Part shown: piece by piece, positions 1-11,302 of the stretch
Numbering within the stretch: position 1 is the stretch's first letter
How the letters are laid out: every line of letters starts with the position of its first letter
Assembly (NCBI GenBank): GCA_963281255.1
Contig: OY725488.1
Location: 9,397,524 to 9,461,523 of the forward strand
Direction: 5' to 3'
Origin: Aphrocallistes beatrix
Taxonomy: Eukaryota > Porifera > Hexactinellida > Sceptrulophora > Aphrocallistidae
DNA length: 64,000 nucleotides
Translations under genes and position numbers: made by a program
The notes under the pieces: generated by a model
Told to the model about the DNA's origin: nothing
Database searches by the model: none
The model's input: the letters and a program-made list of their open reading frames with translations, nothing else

Positions 1-338
1 CTACTGCTCCATATCCTGGCGTTAGACAACAGAGTTGTACTCCAGTCTCACCACAGACTACCACATGGAGAAACCACTCCAGTGTCCGCAGGAGTTGTGC
101 AAGCTAATGCTGGACACTTTGTGACACACCCTGATCAGAGACCAGGTCCAGGAGATTCATGAGAGGATCAACAAGATTATCAGGCATTCCTCACTGGTAA
201 GTTGTTGCTAGGGTAGCATATATATGTTTATTCAAATTTGAACTTTATTTCGAATCTATTTGTTTACTTTAGGGAGAAGAGTTACCATTATCCAACACTT
301 CAATCACAGATGTTATAGATAAAAAGTTCAGATTGTAA
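1..338 (+). pseudogene. Remnant exons of an unknown gene, unit 1
   Basis: This is the upstream block of duplication unit 1; its start lies outside the window. A canonical donor (GTAAGT, 197-202) and acceptor (TTTAG ending at 272) frame a 75-bp intron. Across the junction one frame reads ...IHERINKIIRHSSL then GEELPLSNTSITDVIDK and ends at TAA 336-338. The same frame has an in-frame TGA just upstream (after LCKLMLDTL) and another break near 25. The layout is repeated at 8772-9151 and 37939-38384. I do not recognise the family. It looks like the decayed 3' end of a spliced gene carried along by the duplication, but a non-coding transcript is equally possible. Confidence 0.35.
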
Positions 339-1162
339 ACAGAACAACAAACAAGAAACAATCAACTCTCAGAGCCTCTCCATTTGAGTCACATTTGTAT
401 GTGTTGTTTTATCTGATTTATATAATTGTTATAGTCTCTGTGTAATGCATTAACTCAACAGCTGTACTAGCTCTGTGTTATACATGTTGATACTTATGTA
501 CTGTTCTAACGTTTGATTGATTTCAATTGGCAATCGTTTAAGTGTTTAGAAGTTTTATGGTATTTTAGGGGTTTATCTAGTTGCTCGGTCGGCACTTATA
601 GGTGCCAGCCTGGAATCGTCTGAGGAGCCAAGGTGGTTGCAGTGTGATTCGATTTTGGTCCCGGGTTGCTATCACCCCTGGAATTACAAGATAAACCACT
701 GTTTAGGTGCCATATAACTTTTATCACCTCCAAAAAAGTGCCCGATTGAAAAGTCCTATATAAACCCATGACTATGGGTATGTATAGAGGGTAGTGTCGA
801 AGATGTAAATGTTAGAATTAGAATAATCAAGTTTTCATTGTTAAAAGAGTAAACCGACAAAATCTTTGAGATAAATAAGTTGAAATTGCAAATAACACAA
901 TTTGTAATTGACTATTCCAACTGCGATTAAATTGTAAATTATCTTCAGACGTTTTGAATGTAGTAAAATATTGCAAAAATTTGACACACATTATAAGATT
1001 TTGATAGTTTCTCCTATCCACTTGAGATATGAAGCATTGCACTATTTTAGCAAAAAAAAAATAACTTAGATATGGTAACCCGAGTTCCTATCTTAAATAT
1101 TCAAAATGTAACTTGATCCTAGAAATATAATTAGTATAAAGCGCTTATACATATGTCCATGT
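339..1162. other. Intergenic, unit 1
   Basis: No convincing gene. The stretch is almost identical to 9152-9970 in unit 2. About 565-700 carries a structured insert, with ends GTTTATCT / AGATAAAC and a GGCACTTATAGGTGCC hairpin, that is missing from unit 4; it is probably a short mobile element. A minus-strand ORF of 71 codons at 827-1042 has no recognisable features and is not called. Confidence 0.4.
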
Positions 1163-1220
1163 ATATTGATCTATTCAGTTATATTTTATTATTGATATTA
1201 GTTCGGATTTGTATCGAAGA
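1163..1220 (+). promoter_or_regulatory. Conserved 5' region of the coiled-coil gene family
   Basis: About 60 bp directly upstream of the start codon (TTGATCTATTCAGTTATATT followed by an ATATTAGTTC motif) is conserved before all four coiled-coil/NHL genes and also before the coiled-coil/Deltex chimera (16528-16591). It could be the core promoter plus 5' UTR. The ATATTAG could also be a 3' splice site, in which case an undetected upstream exon exists. Shared regulation of the family is an inference from this conservation. Confidence 0.45.
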
Positions 1221-2483
1221 ATGGCCACACGTCTATCAGCAGAATCATTGCTGGGAGAGGAGAGGGTGGAGAGAGAGTTGGAAGAGTTGAGGAGTCAGGT
1301 GCAGAGAGAGAAAGAGAAAGTGAGAAGCTATTTCCATCAGCTCCACCTGCTGCTAGCAGCTAGAGAGGAAAGTGTGTTGAGAGAGCTAGATGAGATTGTA
1401 GATCGAGTGAGAGCAGAGTTGACAGAGAAGAGAGCTCTCCTCCAACAGCTGAACACAGCTCGAGAGGGTCTGGAGAGAGATCTGACAGAGAACAAGTTGA
1501 GAGAGCTGCTTCAGAAGCATCAGCGTGATCTAGAAGATGAAATGGGAAAGGTGATAGGGGCAGAAGGAGTGACAGTTGGGTGGGTAGAGGTGGAGTGGAA
1601 TGTGGAGGGAGTAGAAGTGTCAGTGAGTGATGTGTGTAAGGTTGTGTGTCTGAAAGAGAAACCTGTGCAACGTGTGGACTATTCTGTGAAAGTACGTCCT
1701 GTCTGGTCTCGTGTTACTAGAGGGAAAGGTCCTGATCAGATTTCAAGGCCAATGCAGATAGCAATTGACAATACAACACAGAATATATTTGTGACAGATG
1801 GCGACTATCCAAGAATCCAAGTGTTCAATTCAGAAGGAAACCATCTCTACTCCATTACTGATGGGATAGTCAGAGGATCTACTGGAATAGCTCTAACCAA
1901 TGAATTCCTTTTTGTGAGTGAAAAGTATTTACTGAAATTTAACAAATCTTCTAACAACTTAATTGAGTCAGTAGAAACAGAGAATATTATTTGGGGAATT
2001 GAGATTGATGTACAGGCAAACATTTATGGATGTGAGCTTAACCAATCAATAATTCTATTTGACATGAATCTGAAATTCCTGAGAAGAATCAAACTGAAAT
2101 CATCTCATTTGCAATCAATTACTACAGCTTACAGTATGAAACTCTATCAGAACAACATGTATGTAATGTTTGGTTACTGTCCTACTTTCCATCTCCAGAT
2201 ATTTTCTCTGGACGGAGATCTGATAAGATGTTTGATACCAAAAGAAGAGATTGGATGGAGTTATTTCTTTACTATCGACCAAGTGGGGAATATCATAGTA
2301 GCTGATTTGTTAGGTAATCAAATCAAGATATTCAACAATGAAGGAGATACAATACACACCATTACCAATGAAGACTTAACTGAGAATGAGAAATTCTACT
2401 TTCCTCATGGAATAGCACTAGATAATTCAAATAGGATTATTGTAGTACAGCAGAATCCTGAGAGTTGTCTACAAGCTTTCTGA
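1221..2483 (+). CDS. Coiled-coil NHL-repeat protein, copy 1
   Basis: Intronless gene of 420 codons. The first ATG (MATRLSAES...) matches the start in all paralogues; the open frame reaches back only to a TTG. Residues about 10-110 form a highly charged coiled coil (LGEERVERELEELRSQ). Residues 115-170 are a conserved linker (VGWVEVEWNVEGVEVSVSD). Residues 175-420 form a six-bladed NHL-type propeller with blade signatures such as IAIDNTTQNIFVTD and GIALDNSNRIIV. No RING or B-box precedes it, so it resembles a TRIM-NHL protein without its ligase part. In TRIM-NHL and Brat proteins the propeller binds RNA or protein. The role here is unknown; cytoplasmic location is inferred from the lack of signal peptide or membrane segment. 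It differs from copies 2-4 mainly at periodic propeller positions. Confidence 0.85.
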   Translation: MATRLSAESLLGEERVERELEELRSQVQREKEKVRSYFHQLHLLLAAREESVLRELDEIVDRVRAELTEKRALLQQLNTAREGLERDLTENKLRELLQKHQRDLEDEMGKVIGAEGVTVGWVEVEWNVEGVEVSVSDVCKVVCLKEKPVQRVDYSVKVRPVWSRVTRGKGPDQISRPMQIAIDNTTQNIFVTDGDYPRIQVFNSEGNHLYSITDGIVRGSTGIALTNEFLFVSEKYLLKFNKSSNNLIESVETENIIWGIEIDVQANIYGCELNQSIILFDMNLKFLRRIKLKSSHLQSITTAYSMKLYQNNMYVMFGYCPTFHLQIFSLDGDLIRCLIPKEEIGWSYFFTIDQVGNIIVADLLGNQIKIFNNEGDTIHTITNEDLTENEKFYFPHGIALDNSNRIIVVQQNPESCLQAF

Positions 2484-3031
2484 TAGAACTAACTATTGTT
2501 TTGAAACTAAACTATTATTATCGTTATTTATTCTTGATTTGATATTGAATTCTAATACATTTGTCTGCAGTCTTTTCTAATGTTAATTATAAACTTTTTG
2601 TTCTGTTGTACACTCTGAAAGATCTAAGATTAGAACTACAATGTCCAGTAGTGGATTGAGCTACTTAGGCGACTTGAGCTGATTTCTAGATAGTGGCCCA
2701 CGGGACGATTTGGTCGGACCACTGCCAACCAGTCCACCTGTCCATCGACACACCGCGCTTCTGTCCGTTGTCTCGATTGCCCAATCCTCCCAAACAAGAT
2801 CCCGACTGTTCCACTGTGATTAGATAGAAATTATTCCTTCCGTTGTACACTCCAGAATAATCTTAATTGAATTCTGTAATGCGAGTCTTTAGTTCAGTGT
2901 TGATTCTATGGATTTGTGTCGATTTCAAGACTTTGGGAGTTTAGTGCTGTATCGATTGTTGGTAATTTATTTATTTATTTGAAGATAAGGGATTTTTTCA
3001 AAATTGTTGGGACGATTGGACTCTTGATACG
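2484..3031. other. NHL-AKR spacer, unit 1
   Basis: No gene. Around 2640-2820 lies a GC-richer block (CCAGTAGTGGATTGAGCTAC...) present in all units. In units 2 and 3 it contains a 61-codon ORF, but a stop interrupts it here and most of it is deleted in unit 4, so coding is unlikely. The sequence GTTGTACACTC occurs on both sides of the block (about 2606 and 2842), suggesting an old inserted element. Confidence 0.4.
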
Positions 3032-3228
3032 CATACTTGTCAACTGTCCTGTTTTTGGCGGGATTCCCCGCTTTTTTCACTCTTCTATTGAGGTAATCAT
3101 TACGAGTGTCTCGATTATAGATCAACTTTCCTTATTTTGTCCTACAATTTTGTATTCTTTCTATGTATAATTGTGTTCCGTGAAATTCAATGGTGCGTCC
3201 TGTTTTAACCAAAGTTCAAGTTAGCATG
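3032..3228. repeat. CATACTTG-type MITE, copy a
   Basis: A roughly 200-bp non-coding element begins CATACTTGTCAACTGTCC and ends CAAGTTAGCATG, an imperfect terminal inverted repeat. Its body has the characteristic GGCGGGA...CCCGC stretch. The same family appears at 11852-12049, 32335-34400 (interrupted), 41857-42053, 49989-50194 and 63480-63695. The four copies in the array are inherited by duplication and more decayed than the last two. Confidence 0.6.
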
Positions 3229-3469
3229 AATGGATGCGGAACTATAAATTTGTTAATCATTTTCGTTCATGTAATGGGCTTTGTTAAAGTTTTTCAATTT
3301 TGAATCCTGCAGCGTTTTTATTTTCAATTTTACTGTTCTCTAGTAACTAACTATTTCATGTTTTCACTATTTCAAATATCTCAATTAATAATTAAATCTT
3401 TCAATGAGGAATCTATTATTTGAATCTCAATCTTCTGAGTTCTCTCTTTCTCTCAGACAGAGTTAGACA

Positions 3470-4469
3470 ATGTCCACCAAACTGAATCTGCTGACTGGAG
3501 CTGAGATGCCGCTAGTGGGACTGGGCACCTGGAAGTCAGAGCCAGGAAAGGTTTCGGACGCAGTGCGCATTGCTATTGACGCCGGATACAGACACATCGA
3601 CTGCGCGGCTGCCTACGGAAATGAAAAAGAGGTCAGTTCTAGATCCATCAGATTGTCTCACTGAGAATTCCATCCACAACGGTAACTATGGAAACGAATA
3701 TTTGAACAATAAACGAATCGACAGGCACTCTGCTCAGAGTTGCACGCGGGCCGAAATTTGTACCCGCGGCCCTCAATTTACATTAACCCGCAACTAAATT
3801 ATTCGGCCCGAAGTAAGTCCGCATAAATATTTTGGTCTACGTTGTAAGTTACTAACTATAGAGAGACACTTAGGGAATCCTTTTATGGGAGTAAGTGTCT
3901 GCAAACACAAATAAGTGGAAACTAACAAAGTTCCATTTACATAAGTATTCCTTAATTGGTACCTCGTGACAATTAAAAACATCGTCTCGGTTGTCATCGC
4001 TGGGAGTCCTGCCAAGATTTCCGCCCTGCGAATCCCACAAACTATTATATTCGGCCCTCACGGCCTGCGTGCAACTCTGACTCTGCTAGCACTGAACCTT
4101 CCACCTATCTAAGCTGCATTGAAACAGGTGGGGATCTCACTGAAAGAGAAGCTAGGCTCTGTCTGTGAGAGGAAGGACGTCTGGGCAACCTCGAAGCTGT
4201 GGAACACGAAACACGCGCCAGAAGACGTCGTCCCCGCTCTGAAGCGCTCCCTCTCCGACCTCCAGCTGGAGCAGCTGGACCTCTTCCTGATGCACTGGCC
4301 CACCGGCTTCTCCAAGTCCGACGAGATGGTCCCCCGCAACGAGGACGGGACTGTGAAGTACTCTGGTGTCCACTACCTGGACACTTGGAAGGCTATGGAG
4401 GAGTGTGTGAGTCTGGGACTGACTAGGCACATCGGAGTGTCCAACTTCAACCTGAAGCAGATAGAGGAG
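3470..4469 (+). pseudogene. AKR1A1-like exons 1 and 2 without exon 3 (unit 1)
   Basis: Exon 1 is 3470-3631 ([20 protein letters not shown]...YGNEKE) and exon 2 is 4128-4469 ([10 protein letters not shown]...NLKQIEE). Both are in phase 0 and flanked by GT and CAG. They encode the N-terminal two thirds of an aldehyde reductase barrel including the Asp and Tyr (exon 1) and Lys and His (exon 2) of the AKR catalytic tetrad. The 154-codon exon 3 found in unit 4 is absent before unit 2 begins, so no complete enzyme can be made unless transcripts splice across units to 46388. The exons are otherwise undamaged, so loss is recent or long-range splicing occurs. Confidence 0.75.
3735..4079. mobile_element. 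hAT-type MITE in AKR intron 1, unit 1
   Basis: 345-bp element with inverted ends CAGAGTTGCACGCGGGCC and GGCCTGCGTGCAACTCTG, flanked by the perfect 8-bp duplication ACTCTGCT (3727-3734 and 4080-4087). The 8-bp target site and CAG..CTG ends are typical of hAT elements. No transposase is present. The insertion is at the same site in all four units, so it predates the duplications. A solo fragment of the family lies near 20105-20200. Confidence 0.8.
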
Positions 4470-4550
4470 GTTTGTGTTTCCATCAGATGAGTAGGGAGAA
4501 AGGGAACTTTCGTTTCAATTTAAGATTTCCACAATTCTTAGTGCTAAAGT

Positions 4551-5305
4551 GCGATCAATTGTGTTGATTTTGAAAATTTTCAAAAAGCCTTATTTTGGAC
4601 AAAGTATTTATTAATCTTTTCTATTCTCCGCCTAAACTCCTCCAAAGGAGCTTTGGTGCTTTTAGTTGGAGAATTTAAAAGTTTTATATGTAATTTATCC
4701 AAAATGTGGCCCCAGCATTTGCCGAATTTCCGGATTGCGATTACTGTCATTTGTCCAAATCGATTTTGGAATATTGTCACTTGTCTGAATTTGGACGCTG
4801 CATTTTTCAGAATCTTTTTTTTGAAGTAGTCATTATTCAGAATTTCCTCTGCTGGCGTTTGTCAGAATATGTTTTATAGAGTTCTGACTTTGTCAGGTTG
4901 CGAATGCTACTCTAGTTTCGTGATAAGGTGATTGAGTGGCATTTTAGTATTTTTCAGAGTGAATGGGAGATTGAAAGTCAAATTTTTTCAATATAAGAAA
5001 AGTGTGAAAGGGAACTTGTTTAGTTCAAATATTGTTCAATTGTGTGTAGAATTGACATTTTAATTTCGTGACGAGGGGATTGAGTGCCATCTCCTAGAAA
5101 TCCTATTCTGACAAGCGCCAGCAAAGGAAATTCTAACTAATGACTACTTCAAGATTCTGAAAAATGCAGCGTCCCCATTCTGACAAGTGACAGTCAACCG
5201 AAATATTGATTCGGACAAGTGACAATATTCCAAAAATCGATTCGGACAAATGTATGCGCCTCATCCAAAATATATGAAAGTTTCAAAATCAGCACAATTG
5301 ACCGA
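4551..5305. repeat. Foldback repeat in AKR intron 2, unit 1
   Basis: The first half (from GATCAATTGTGTTGATTTTG) and second half (ending CAAAATCAGCACAATTGACC) are long imperfect inverted repeats. Both arms contain CGGACAAGTGAC-like and ATGCAGCG motifs. RNA from it would fold into a long stem. It recurs at 13406-14120, 36222-36900 and 43381-43962, the latter two with a shortened 3' arm. Confidence 0.6.
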
Positions 5306-5984
5306 ACCTTTGAAATTGTAAATCAAATCTAGTCATCGATAGAATTACATTGCGAAGATAATTAATTCCAATTCCATTAGCATTGAGCCTCCTTTTCCAT
5401 ATACGTACTAAATTCTGGTTTTATTGAAATTTTATTCATAATGCGGCAATCCTATTACTCGTATTATATTTTGTACAGTAAATGGAATTCATTCAAAACT
5501 GCGATACCAGAACTTCATGATTTAAATTATTACGTTTTTGCATTTCAGTACATGAGAAATCCTTGAAAAATTGTAAACAGCATGAATGTGATTATAATTA
5601 ATTACAATTACAAATTCCTATTATGTCAGTTCATCGATATATCTGACTTGTTATGACAAGTCTAATCACTCAGATAACTGAGTAATGTGATTCGCCAAAT
5701 TTCATGAATTGATCCTTAAATTCCAATCAAATTATCGTATTGAGTCATCATAATTATCTCTCTTTTCGTTGCATTCCTATTTGGTTGTTAATCGTACTGT
5801 GAATACACCTCATTATCTATGTTCCATCTCAGCATGCGTTCTTATTCTCCATGGTTGTTGCTATGCTACTCACCCTGGTTACGACATCACAGCTAAGCTA
5901 TGCAGTGTACAGTGAAACAAGACACCATCCTGCATAGTAACTAGTTCATTATGAACAAGACTGAGATTCTATCTCTACGAGCTA
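5306..5984. other. AKR intron / SPHK upstream, unit 1
   Basis: No gene seen. About 5780-5984 is well conserved between the four units (GTTCCATCTCAGCAT..., GCAGTGTACAGTGAAACAAG, GAACAAGACTGAGATTC) directly before the sphingosine kinase start codon, so it probably contains that gene's promoter and 5' UTR. Confidence 0.4.
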
Positions 5985-6729
5985 ATGGCTAACATCAGAG
6001 AATGCACCAGTCCTTTCTTCGACTGTCACCGAATCCTGCACACTCAGCCCCTCCTCCGCTCTGAAGGCAGAGGTCCTGTCTCCTCCATTCTGTTCTCCTC
6101 GCGTCTCTCGCTATCCGAGGGGGCCGTGCAGAAAGAGAACATTCAGTTCGACGATCTGGTAGGTGTGAAATTGGTGAAGAGGCGTTTGAAAGGGGGAGTG
6201 TCCCCCCTGACTGACTGTCTGCAGGTGGTGTGGTACCCCATGGTGTCCGGACTCCTGCAGTCCTCTCGCAGGAGACAGGAACTGGTCCTGGTCCTGGAGG
6301 ACAGCTCGAGGGCGGAGGTGGAGAGCTACAGAACTCGGATTCTCTCCGCCCTGCAGACCTACCTCCTGGAGACGTACGAGTACTGCGACTGCGCGGGGAC
6401 CTGCAGCGGACTCTTCCTGGACCGGAGGAAGTTCCTGGTCATCATCAACCCAGCGGCGGACAGCGGCTCCGCCCTCCGCGTGTTCCGCTCCGAGGTGTCG
6501 CCGGTCCTGTAGGACGCGGGGGTGCGGACGGAGTGCGTGGTCACTCAGTACCGTGGCCACGCGCGGGAGCTCCTGCAGCGCTACGACCTGTCGCAGCTGC
6601 TCTGCGTGGGCGGGGACGGGACCGTCCACGAGGTGGTGAACGGACTCATGAACCGCGCGGACTGGGACGTAGCCACGCGCATGCCTCTCTCCCCCATCCC
6701 GTGCGGGGCGGGGAATGCCCTGTGCAAGA
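5985..6729 (+). pseudogene. Truncated sphingosine kinase, unit 1
   Basis: Same start as the intact copy ([10 protein letters not shown]...). After 175 codons a TAG (6510-6512) replaces the GAG found in unit 4, and a 9-bp deletion follows near 6600. Homology stops after ...[11 protein letters not shown] near 6729, in the third conserved kinase motif. The lost part is the whole substrate-binding half, so no active kinase is expected. Just after the breakpoint, CGAAATTGGGAATTCCA is repeated in similar form at about 7010-7026, together with the preceding CCTGTGCAAG, so the break lies in a locally duplicated segment. Confidence 0.85.
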
Positions 6730-8137
6730 GCGAAATTGGGAATTCCACACCAGCTCTTCGCCGTTTCATCAACTCTCACCAAATGGTGTTAATTCTGGTG
6801 AACTGTAATATATGTCTTATGATTTTCAAATTTTAAATTAATCTGTGAACTGTTTCTAAATTTCTAGCATCACTAAACTTAAATTTGGCGCCCCAAATCC
6901 CTAAATTTTCAAAATTTCAATTTACATTTCTACTTCAAATTTCATGAAATGTTCCATTTCCATTTGATACTACTTGTAAAATACTACTTGTAAAATCTGC
7001 CCTGTGCAAGTGCGAAATTGTGAATTCCATACCAGCTTGAAGAAAGAAGTATCTTAGTAGATATCATTGGAATTGAGAAAATAAACTCATATAATTGAGG
7101 GCTAAAGTTCACAAATCTGGGGGCTAGGCCCAAATAGCTCCCCCGTAGATCAATTTGTAAAATTTTCAGGGGGGGCATGGCCCCCCTGGACCCCCCCTGT
7201 ATCCGCCCCTGCTTCTACTTTAGCTTTCATGAAATGTTCCATTTCCATTTAATACTACTCTCCATGTCGATTGTTTAATAATTAATTGTAGGATCAAATA
7301 ATGAAATCTAATTTCAATTTGATTTGAATTCATTACAATTCCTCAAACTGAAACTACAACTTGAACTGAGAACGGGACTATCACGAACTCAAATTGATAT
7401 CTCATATTACACATCACTGCACTCTAGGAAAGTGTAATAGCATGTGAACATTTTAAAACTTGAAACACAATACCTTATTAGTTCTAAATATAGCCAGCAA
7501 GATGTACACTACCTTTTTTCTATTTTTAGATTTGATGATGAGTGAATCCTCCGTTCGGATACCTCCACAGATAAATTAGATTCTCGAGCTCACCATGTGT
7601 CCAACTCCATTCTGTCTCCAGTCCACATTCCATTCTACCACGCCGCATCCAGTTCTTCGCAACGCAGACTGCCAATGGAATGAATTACCTCGCTTCGAAA
7701 CATGTAAGGGACTATTTTGTTATCTCTTCTCCTATTTTTTGTTTGTTTGTTTGTTATACTTGATTGTTGGTGCTTGCGTTTGTTTACCTTTGTAGATTTT
7801 ACTCATCAAATTATGCACTAAGAACGTAATGGTGGCAGAGAATAAAATTGTGTTTGGAACTTCGAACAGTACAGAAGAGTGACACCACTTAACTTAACAC
7901 TCCATTCCGACACAATTCAGCTGACTGTGATGACGTCATTGTGAAGTCGTGTGTACCAAAGAGATATTTTGAGAAGATTTATTAACGCAAGAGTGGTGTG
8001 TAAGTGTGAATGTTTGCTAGTTTGTGTTTGCATATAATAACAAGCTGAACCAGGGATTAGTAGGAATATAATTTGGATAATTTATAACTTATACGAATCT
8101 CACTACGAAACATTCTACATTAAACACAAATCAACTA
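6730..8137. other. Spacer between units 1 and 2
   Basis: No gene recognised. A probable hAT end lies at about 7165-7211 (runs of G and C, finishing CCGCCCCTG). A perfect TGACGTCA (CREB/ATF-type octamer) occurs near 7930. ORFs such as 7595-7795 lack features of a real protein. Confidence 0.4.
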
Positions 8138-8653
8138 CAGTAGAACCTCTATAAGTGGGGTCTCTATATGTGGGGGGACCTCTATAAGTGGGGCAATTTT
8201 TTGACATCTTTGCTCATTTCCATACAGATAAACTTCCATAAGTGGGGAAGTGCCATTATGCGGGGAATGGGGGTGACTTTTAGGCTAATAATACCTCACG
8301 ACACTAAGATTAACCTCTATATGTGGGGAATATGATTTTCTATGCGAAATTGGATATTAATCAAAACAACCGTTCACAGATGAATCGGAACTTGGGATTG
8401 TGCTATACCATTTGCTGGAAATTTCGTGCCTCACAAATCAACCCTTTCTCATATCATTACACCCTTAATAAACCATTAAAACATCGTAAGAAAGTAATAA
8501 TAAATTTTAGGGAAAGTAGAATAGAGAATTCTCATAGTAATACTAAGGCAAGCTTGTTTTATGGGAATATTACAATTGGAATCATGAGTGGGGAATGGGG
8601 GAGTATCATCATGCTAGCCGGCCCAACCTCCCCCACTTATAGAGGTTCTACTG
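8138..8653. mobile_element. TA-target MITE, 516 bp
   Basis: The inverted ends CAGTAGAACCTCTATAAGTG and CACTTATAGAGGTTCTACTG are flanked by TA on both sides (8136-8137 and 8654-8655), as in Tc1/mariner/pogo-type elements. GTGGGG-containing sub-repeats recur inside the left end. No transposase is present. It sits directly upstream of the unit 2 block and is absent at the equivalent place in unit 4, so it inserted after that duplication or was lost there. Confidence 0.8.
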
Positions 8654-8771
8654 TATTATCGCCTCTATCGGGAGAGGGTACAGTTACTATACGAGATATA
8701 GCACCAATAATATCTACACTAAACACTCAAACTAACCAAGGATGTTACTAATAATAACTCATTCTATAATT

Positions 8772-9151
8772 AGGTGGTCGTTTAGAGTTCTGCTGTGTGA
8801 GATAGTGACAGTTCTGCTGCTCCATATCCTGGCGTTAGACAACAGAGTTGTACTCCAGTCTCACCACAGACTACCACATGGAGAAACCACTCCAGTGTCC
8901 GCAGGAGTTGTGCAAGCTAATGCTGGACACTTTGTGACACACCCTGATCAGAGACCAGGTCCAGGAGATTCATGAGAGGATCAACAAGATTATCAGGCAT
9001 TCCTCACTGGTAAGTTGTTGCTAGGGTAGCATGTATGTGTTTATTCAAATTTGAACTTTATTTCGAATCTATTTGTTTACTTTAGGGAGAAGAGTTACCA
9101 TTATCCAACACTTCAATCACAGATGTTATAGATAAAAAGTTCAGATTGTAA
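8772..9151 (+). pseudogene. Remnant exons of an unknown gene, unit 2
   Basis: Second copy of the upstream block. A possible acceptor (ATAATTAG) lies just before 8772, the donor GTAAGT is at 9010 and an acceptor ends at 9085. The in-frame TGA after LCKLMLDTL is also here. See the entry at 1-338 for the reading frame. Confidence 0.35.
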
Positions 9152-10033
9152 ACAGAACAACAAACAAGAAACAATCAACTCTCAGAGCCTCTCCATTTGA
9201 GTCACATTTGTATGTGTTGTTTTATCTGATTTATATAATTGTTATAGTCTCTGTGTAATGCATTAACTCAACAGCTGTACTAGCTCTGTGTTATACATGT
9301 TGATACTTATGTACTGTTCTAACGTTTGATTGATTTCAATTGGCAATCGTTTAAGTGTTTAGAAGTTTTATGGTATTTTAGGGGTTTATCTAGTTGCTCG
9401 GTCGGCACTTATAGGTGCCAGCCTGGAATCGTCTGAGGAGCCAAGGTGGTTGCAGTGTGATTCGATTTTGGTCCCGGGTTGCTATCACCCCTGGAATTAC
9501 AAGATAAACCACTGTTTAGGTGCCATATAACTTTTATCACCTCCAAAAAAGTGCCCGATTGAAAAGTCCTATATAAACCCATGACTATGGGTATGTATAG
9601 AGGGTAGTGTCGAAGATGTAAATGTTAGAATTAGAATAATCAAGTTTTCATTGTTAAAAGAGTAAACCGACAAAATCTTTGAGATAAATAAGTTGAAATT
9701 GCAAATAACACAATTTGTAATTGACTATTCCAACTGCGATTAAATTGTAAATTATCTTCAGACGTTTTGAATGTAGTAAAATATTGCAAAAATTTGACAC
9801 ACATTATAAGATTTTGATAGTTTCTCCTATCCACTTGAGATATGAAGCATTGCACTATTTTAGCAAAAAAAAAATAACTTAGATATGGTAACCCGAGTTC
9901 CTATCTTAAATATTCAAAATGTAACTTGATCCTAGAGATATAATTAGTATAAAGTGCTTATACATATGTCCACGCTGATTGATCTATTCAGTTATATTTT
10001 ATTATTGATATTAGTTCGGATTTGTATCGAAGA
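9152..10033. other. Upstream region of NHL copy 2
   Basis: No gene. Almost identical to 339-1220, showing that units 1 and 2 separated recently. It includes the conserved 60-bp block before the start codon. Confidence 0.4.
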
Positions 10034-11302
10034 ATGGCCACGCGTCTATCAGCAGAATCATTGCTGGGAGAGGAAAGGGTGGAGAGAGAGTTGGAGGAGT
10101 TGAGGAGTCAGGTGCAGAGAGAGAAAGAGAAAGTGAGAAGCTATTTCCATCAGCTCCACCTGCTGCTAGCAGCTAGAGAGGAAAGTGTGTTGAGAGAGCT
10201 AGATGAGATTGTAGATCGAGTGAGAGCAGAGTTGACAGAGAAGAGAGCTCTCCTCCAACAGCTGAACACAGCTCGAGAGGGTCTGGAGAGAGATCTGACA
10301 GAGAACAAGTTGAGAGAGCTGCTTCAGAAGCATCAGCGTGATCTAGAAAATGAAATGGGAAAGGTGATAGGGGGGGAAGGAGTGACAGTTGGGTGGGTAG
10401 AGGTGGAGTGGAATGTGGAGGGAGTAGAAGTGTCAGTGAGTGATGTGTGTAAGGTTGTGTGTCTGAAAGAGAAACCTGTGCAACGTGTGGACTATTCTGT
10501 GAAAGTACGTCCTGTCTGGTCTCGTGTTGCTGGAGGGAAAGGTCCTGATCAGATTTCAACTTCAATGCAAATAGCTATTGACAATACAACACAGAATATA
10601 TTTGTAACAGATCAGGGCTGTCCTAGAATTCAAGTGTTCGATTCAGAAGGAAACCATCTCCACTCCATTACTGATGAGATAGTAAAAGGATCTACTGGAA
10701 TAGCTCTAACCAATGAATTCCTTTTTGTGAAGAGTGGAGACAATTTGTTGAAACTAAACAAATCTTCTAACAACTTAATTGAGTCAGTGAAAACAGAGAA
10801 TCGTATTTGGGGAATTGAGGTTGATGAACAGACAAACATTTATGGATGTGAACTTAGCAAACAATCAATAGTTGTATTTGACATGAATCTGAAATTCCTG
10901 AGAAGAATCAAACTGAAATCATCTCATTTACACTCAAATGCTCTAACTTACAGTATGAAACTCTACCAGAACAACATGTATGTAATGTTTAGTTCCTGTC
11001 CTACTTTCCATCTCCAGATATTTTCTCTAGAAGGAGATCTGATAAGATGTTTGATACCAAAAGAAGAGATTGGAGGGAGTTATTTCTTTACTATCGATCA
11101 AGTGAGGAATATCATAGTAGCTGATTGGTGGGGTAAACAAATCAAGATATTCAACAATGAAGGAGATACAATACACACCATTACCAATGAAAACTTAGCT
11201 GAGACTGAGAAATTCTACTTTCCTCGTGGAGTCGCACTAGATAATTCAAATAGGATTATTGTAGCACAAGAGAATCCTGAGAGTTGTCTTCAAGCTTTCT
11301 GA
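10034..11302 (+). CDS. Coiled-coil NHL-repeat protein, copy 2
   Basis: Intronless, 422 codons. It has the same architecture as copy 1 (coiled coil, linker, six-blade NHL propeller, no RING). The coiled-coil half is almost unchanged from copy 1, but the propeller differs at clustered sites: TDQGCPR for TDGDYPR, FVKSGDN for FVSEKY, SSCP for GYCP, GGSY for GWSY, ADWWGK for ADLLGN. The frame is fully open and conserved through the last residues (NPESCLQAF), which argues for selection on the protein. Ligand unknown. Confidence 0.85.
   Translation: MATRLSAESLLGEERVERELEELRSQVQREKEKVRSYFHQLHLLLAAREESVLRELDEIVDRVRAELTEKRALLQQLNTAREGLERDLTENKLRELLQKHQRDLENEMGKVIGGEGVTVGWVEVEWNVEGVEVSVSDVCKVVCLKEKPVQRVDYSVKVRPVWSRVAGGKGPDQISTSMQIAIDNTTQNIFVTDQGCPRIQVFDSEGNHLHSITDEIVKGSTGIALTNEFLFVKSGDNLLKLNKSSNNLIESVKTENRIWGIEVDEQTNIYGCELSKQSIVVFDMNLKFLRRIKLKSSHLHSNALTYSMKLYQNNMYVMFSSCPTFHLQIFSLEGDLIRCLIPKEEIGGSYFFTIDQVRNIIVADWWGKQIKIFNNEGDTIHTITNENLAETEKFYFPRGVALDNSNRIIVAQENPESCLQAF

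Noticed and set aside
100..140. Selenocysteine reading of the conserved TGA in the remnant exons
   Set aside because: No SECIS-like structure seen downstream, and other copies have additional stops upstream.
827..1042. 71-codon minus-strand ORF repeated at 9640-9855
   Set aside because: Identity between units reflects recent duplication, not selection; the unit 4 counterpart is not open and the composition is unremarkable.
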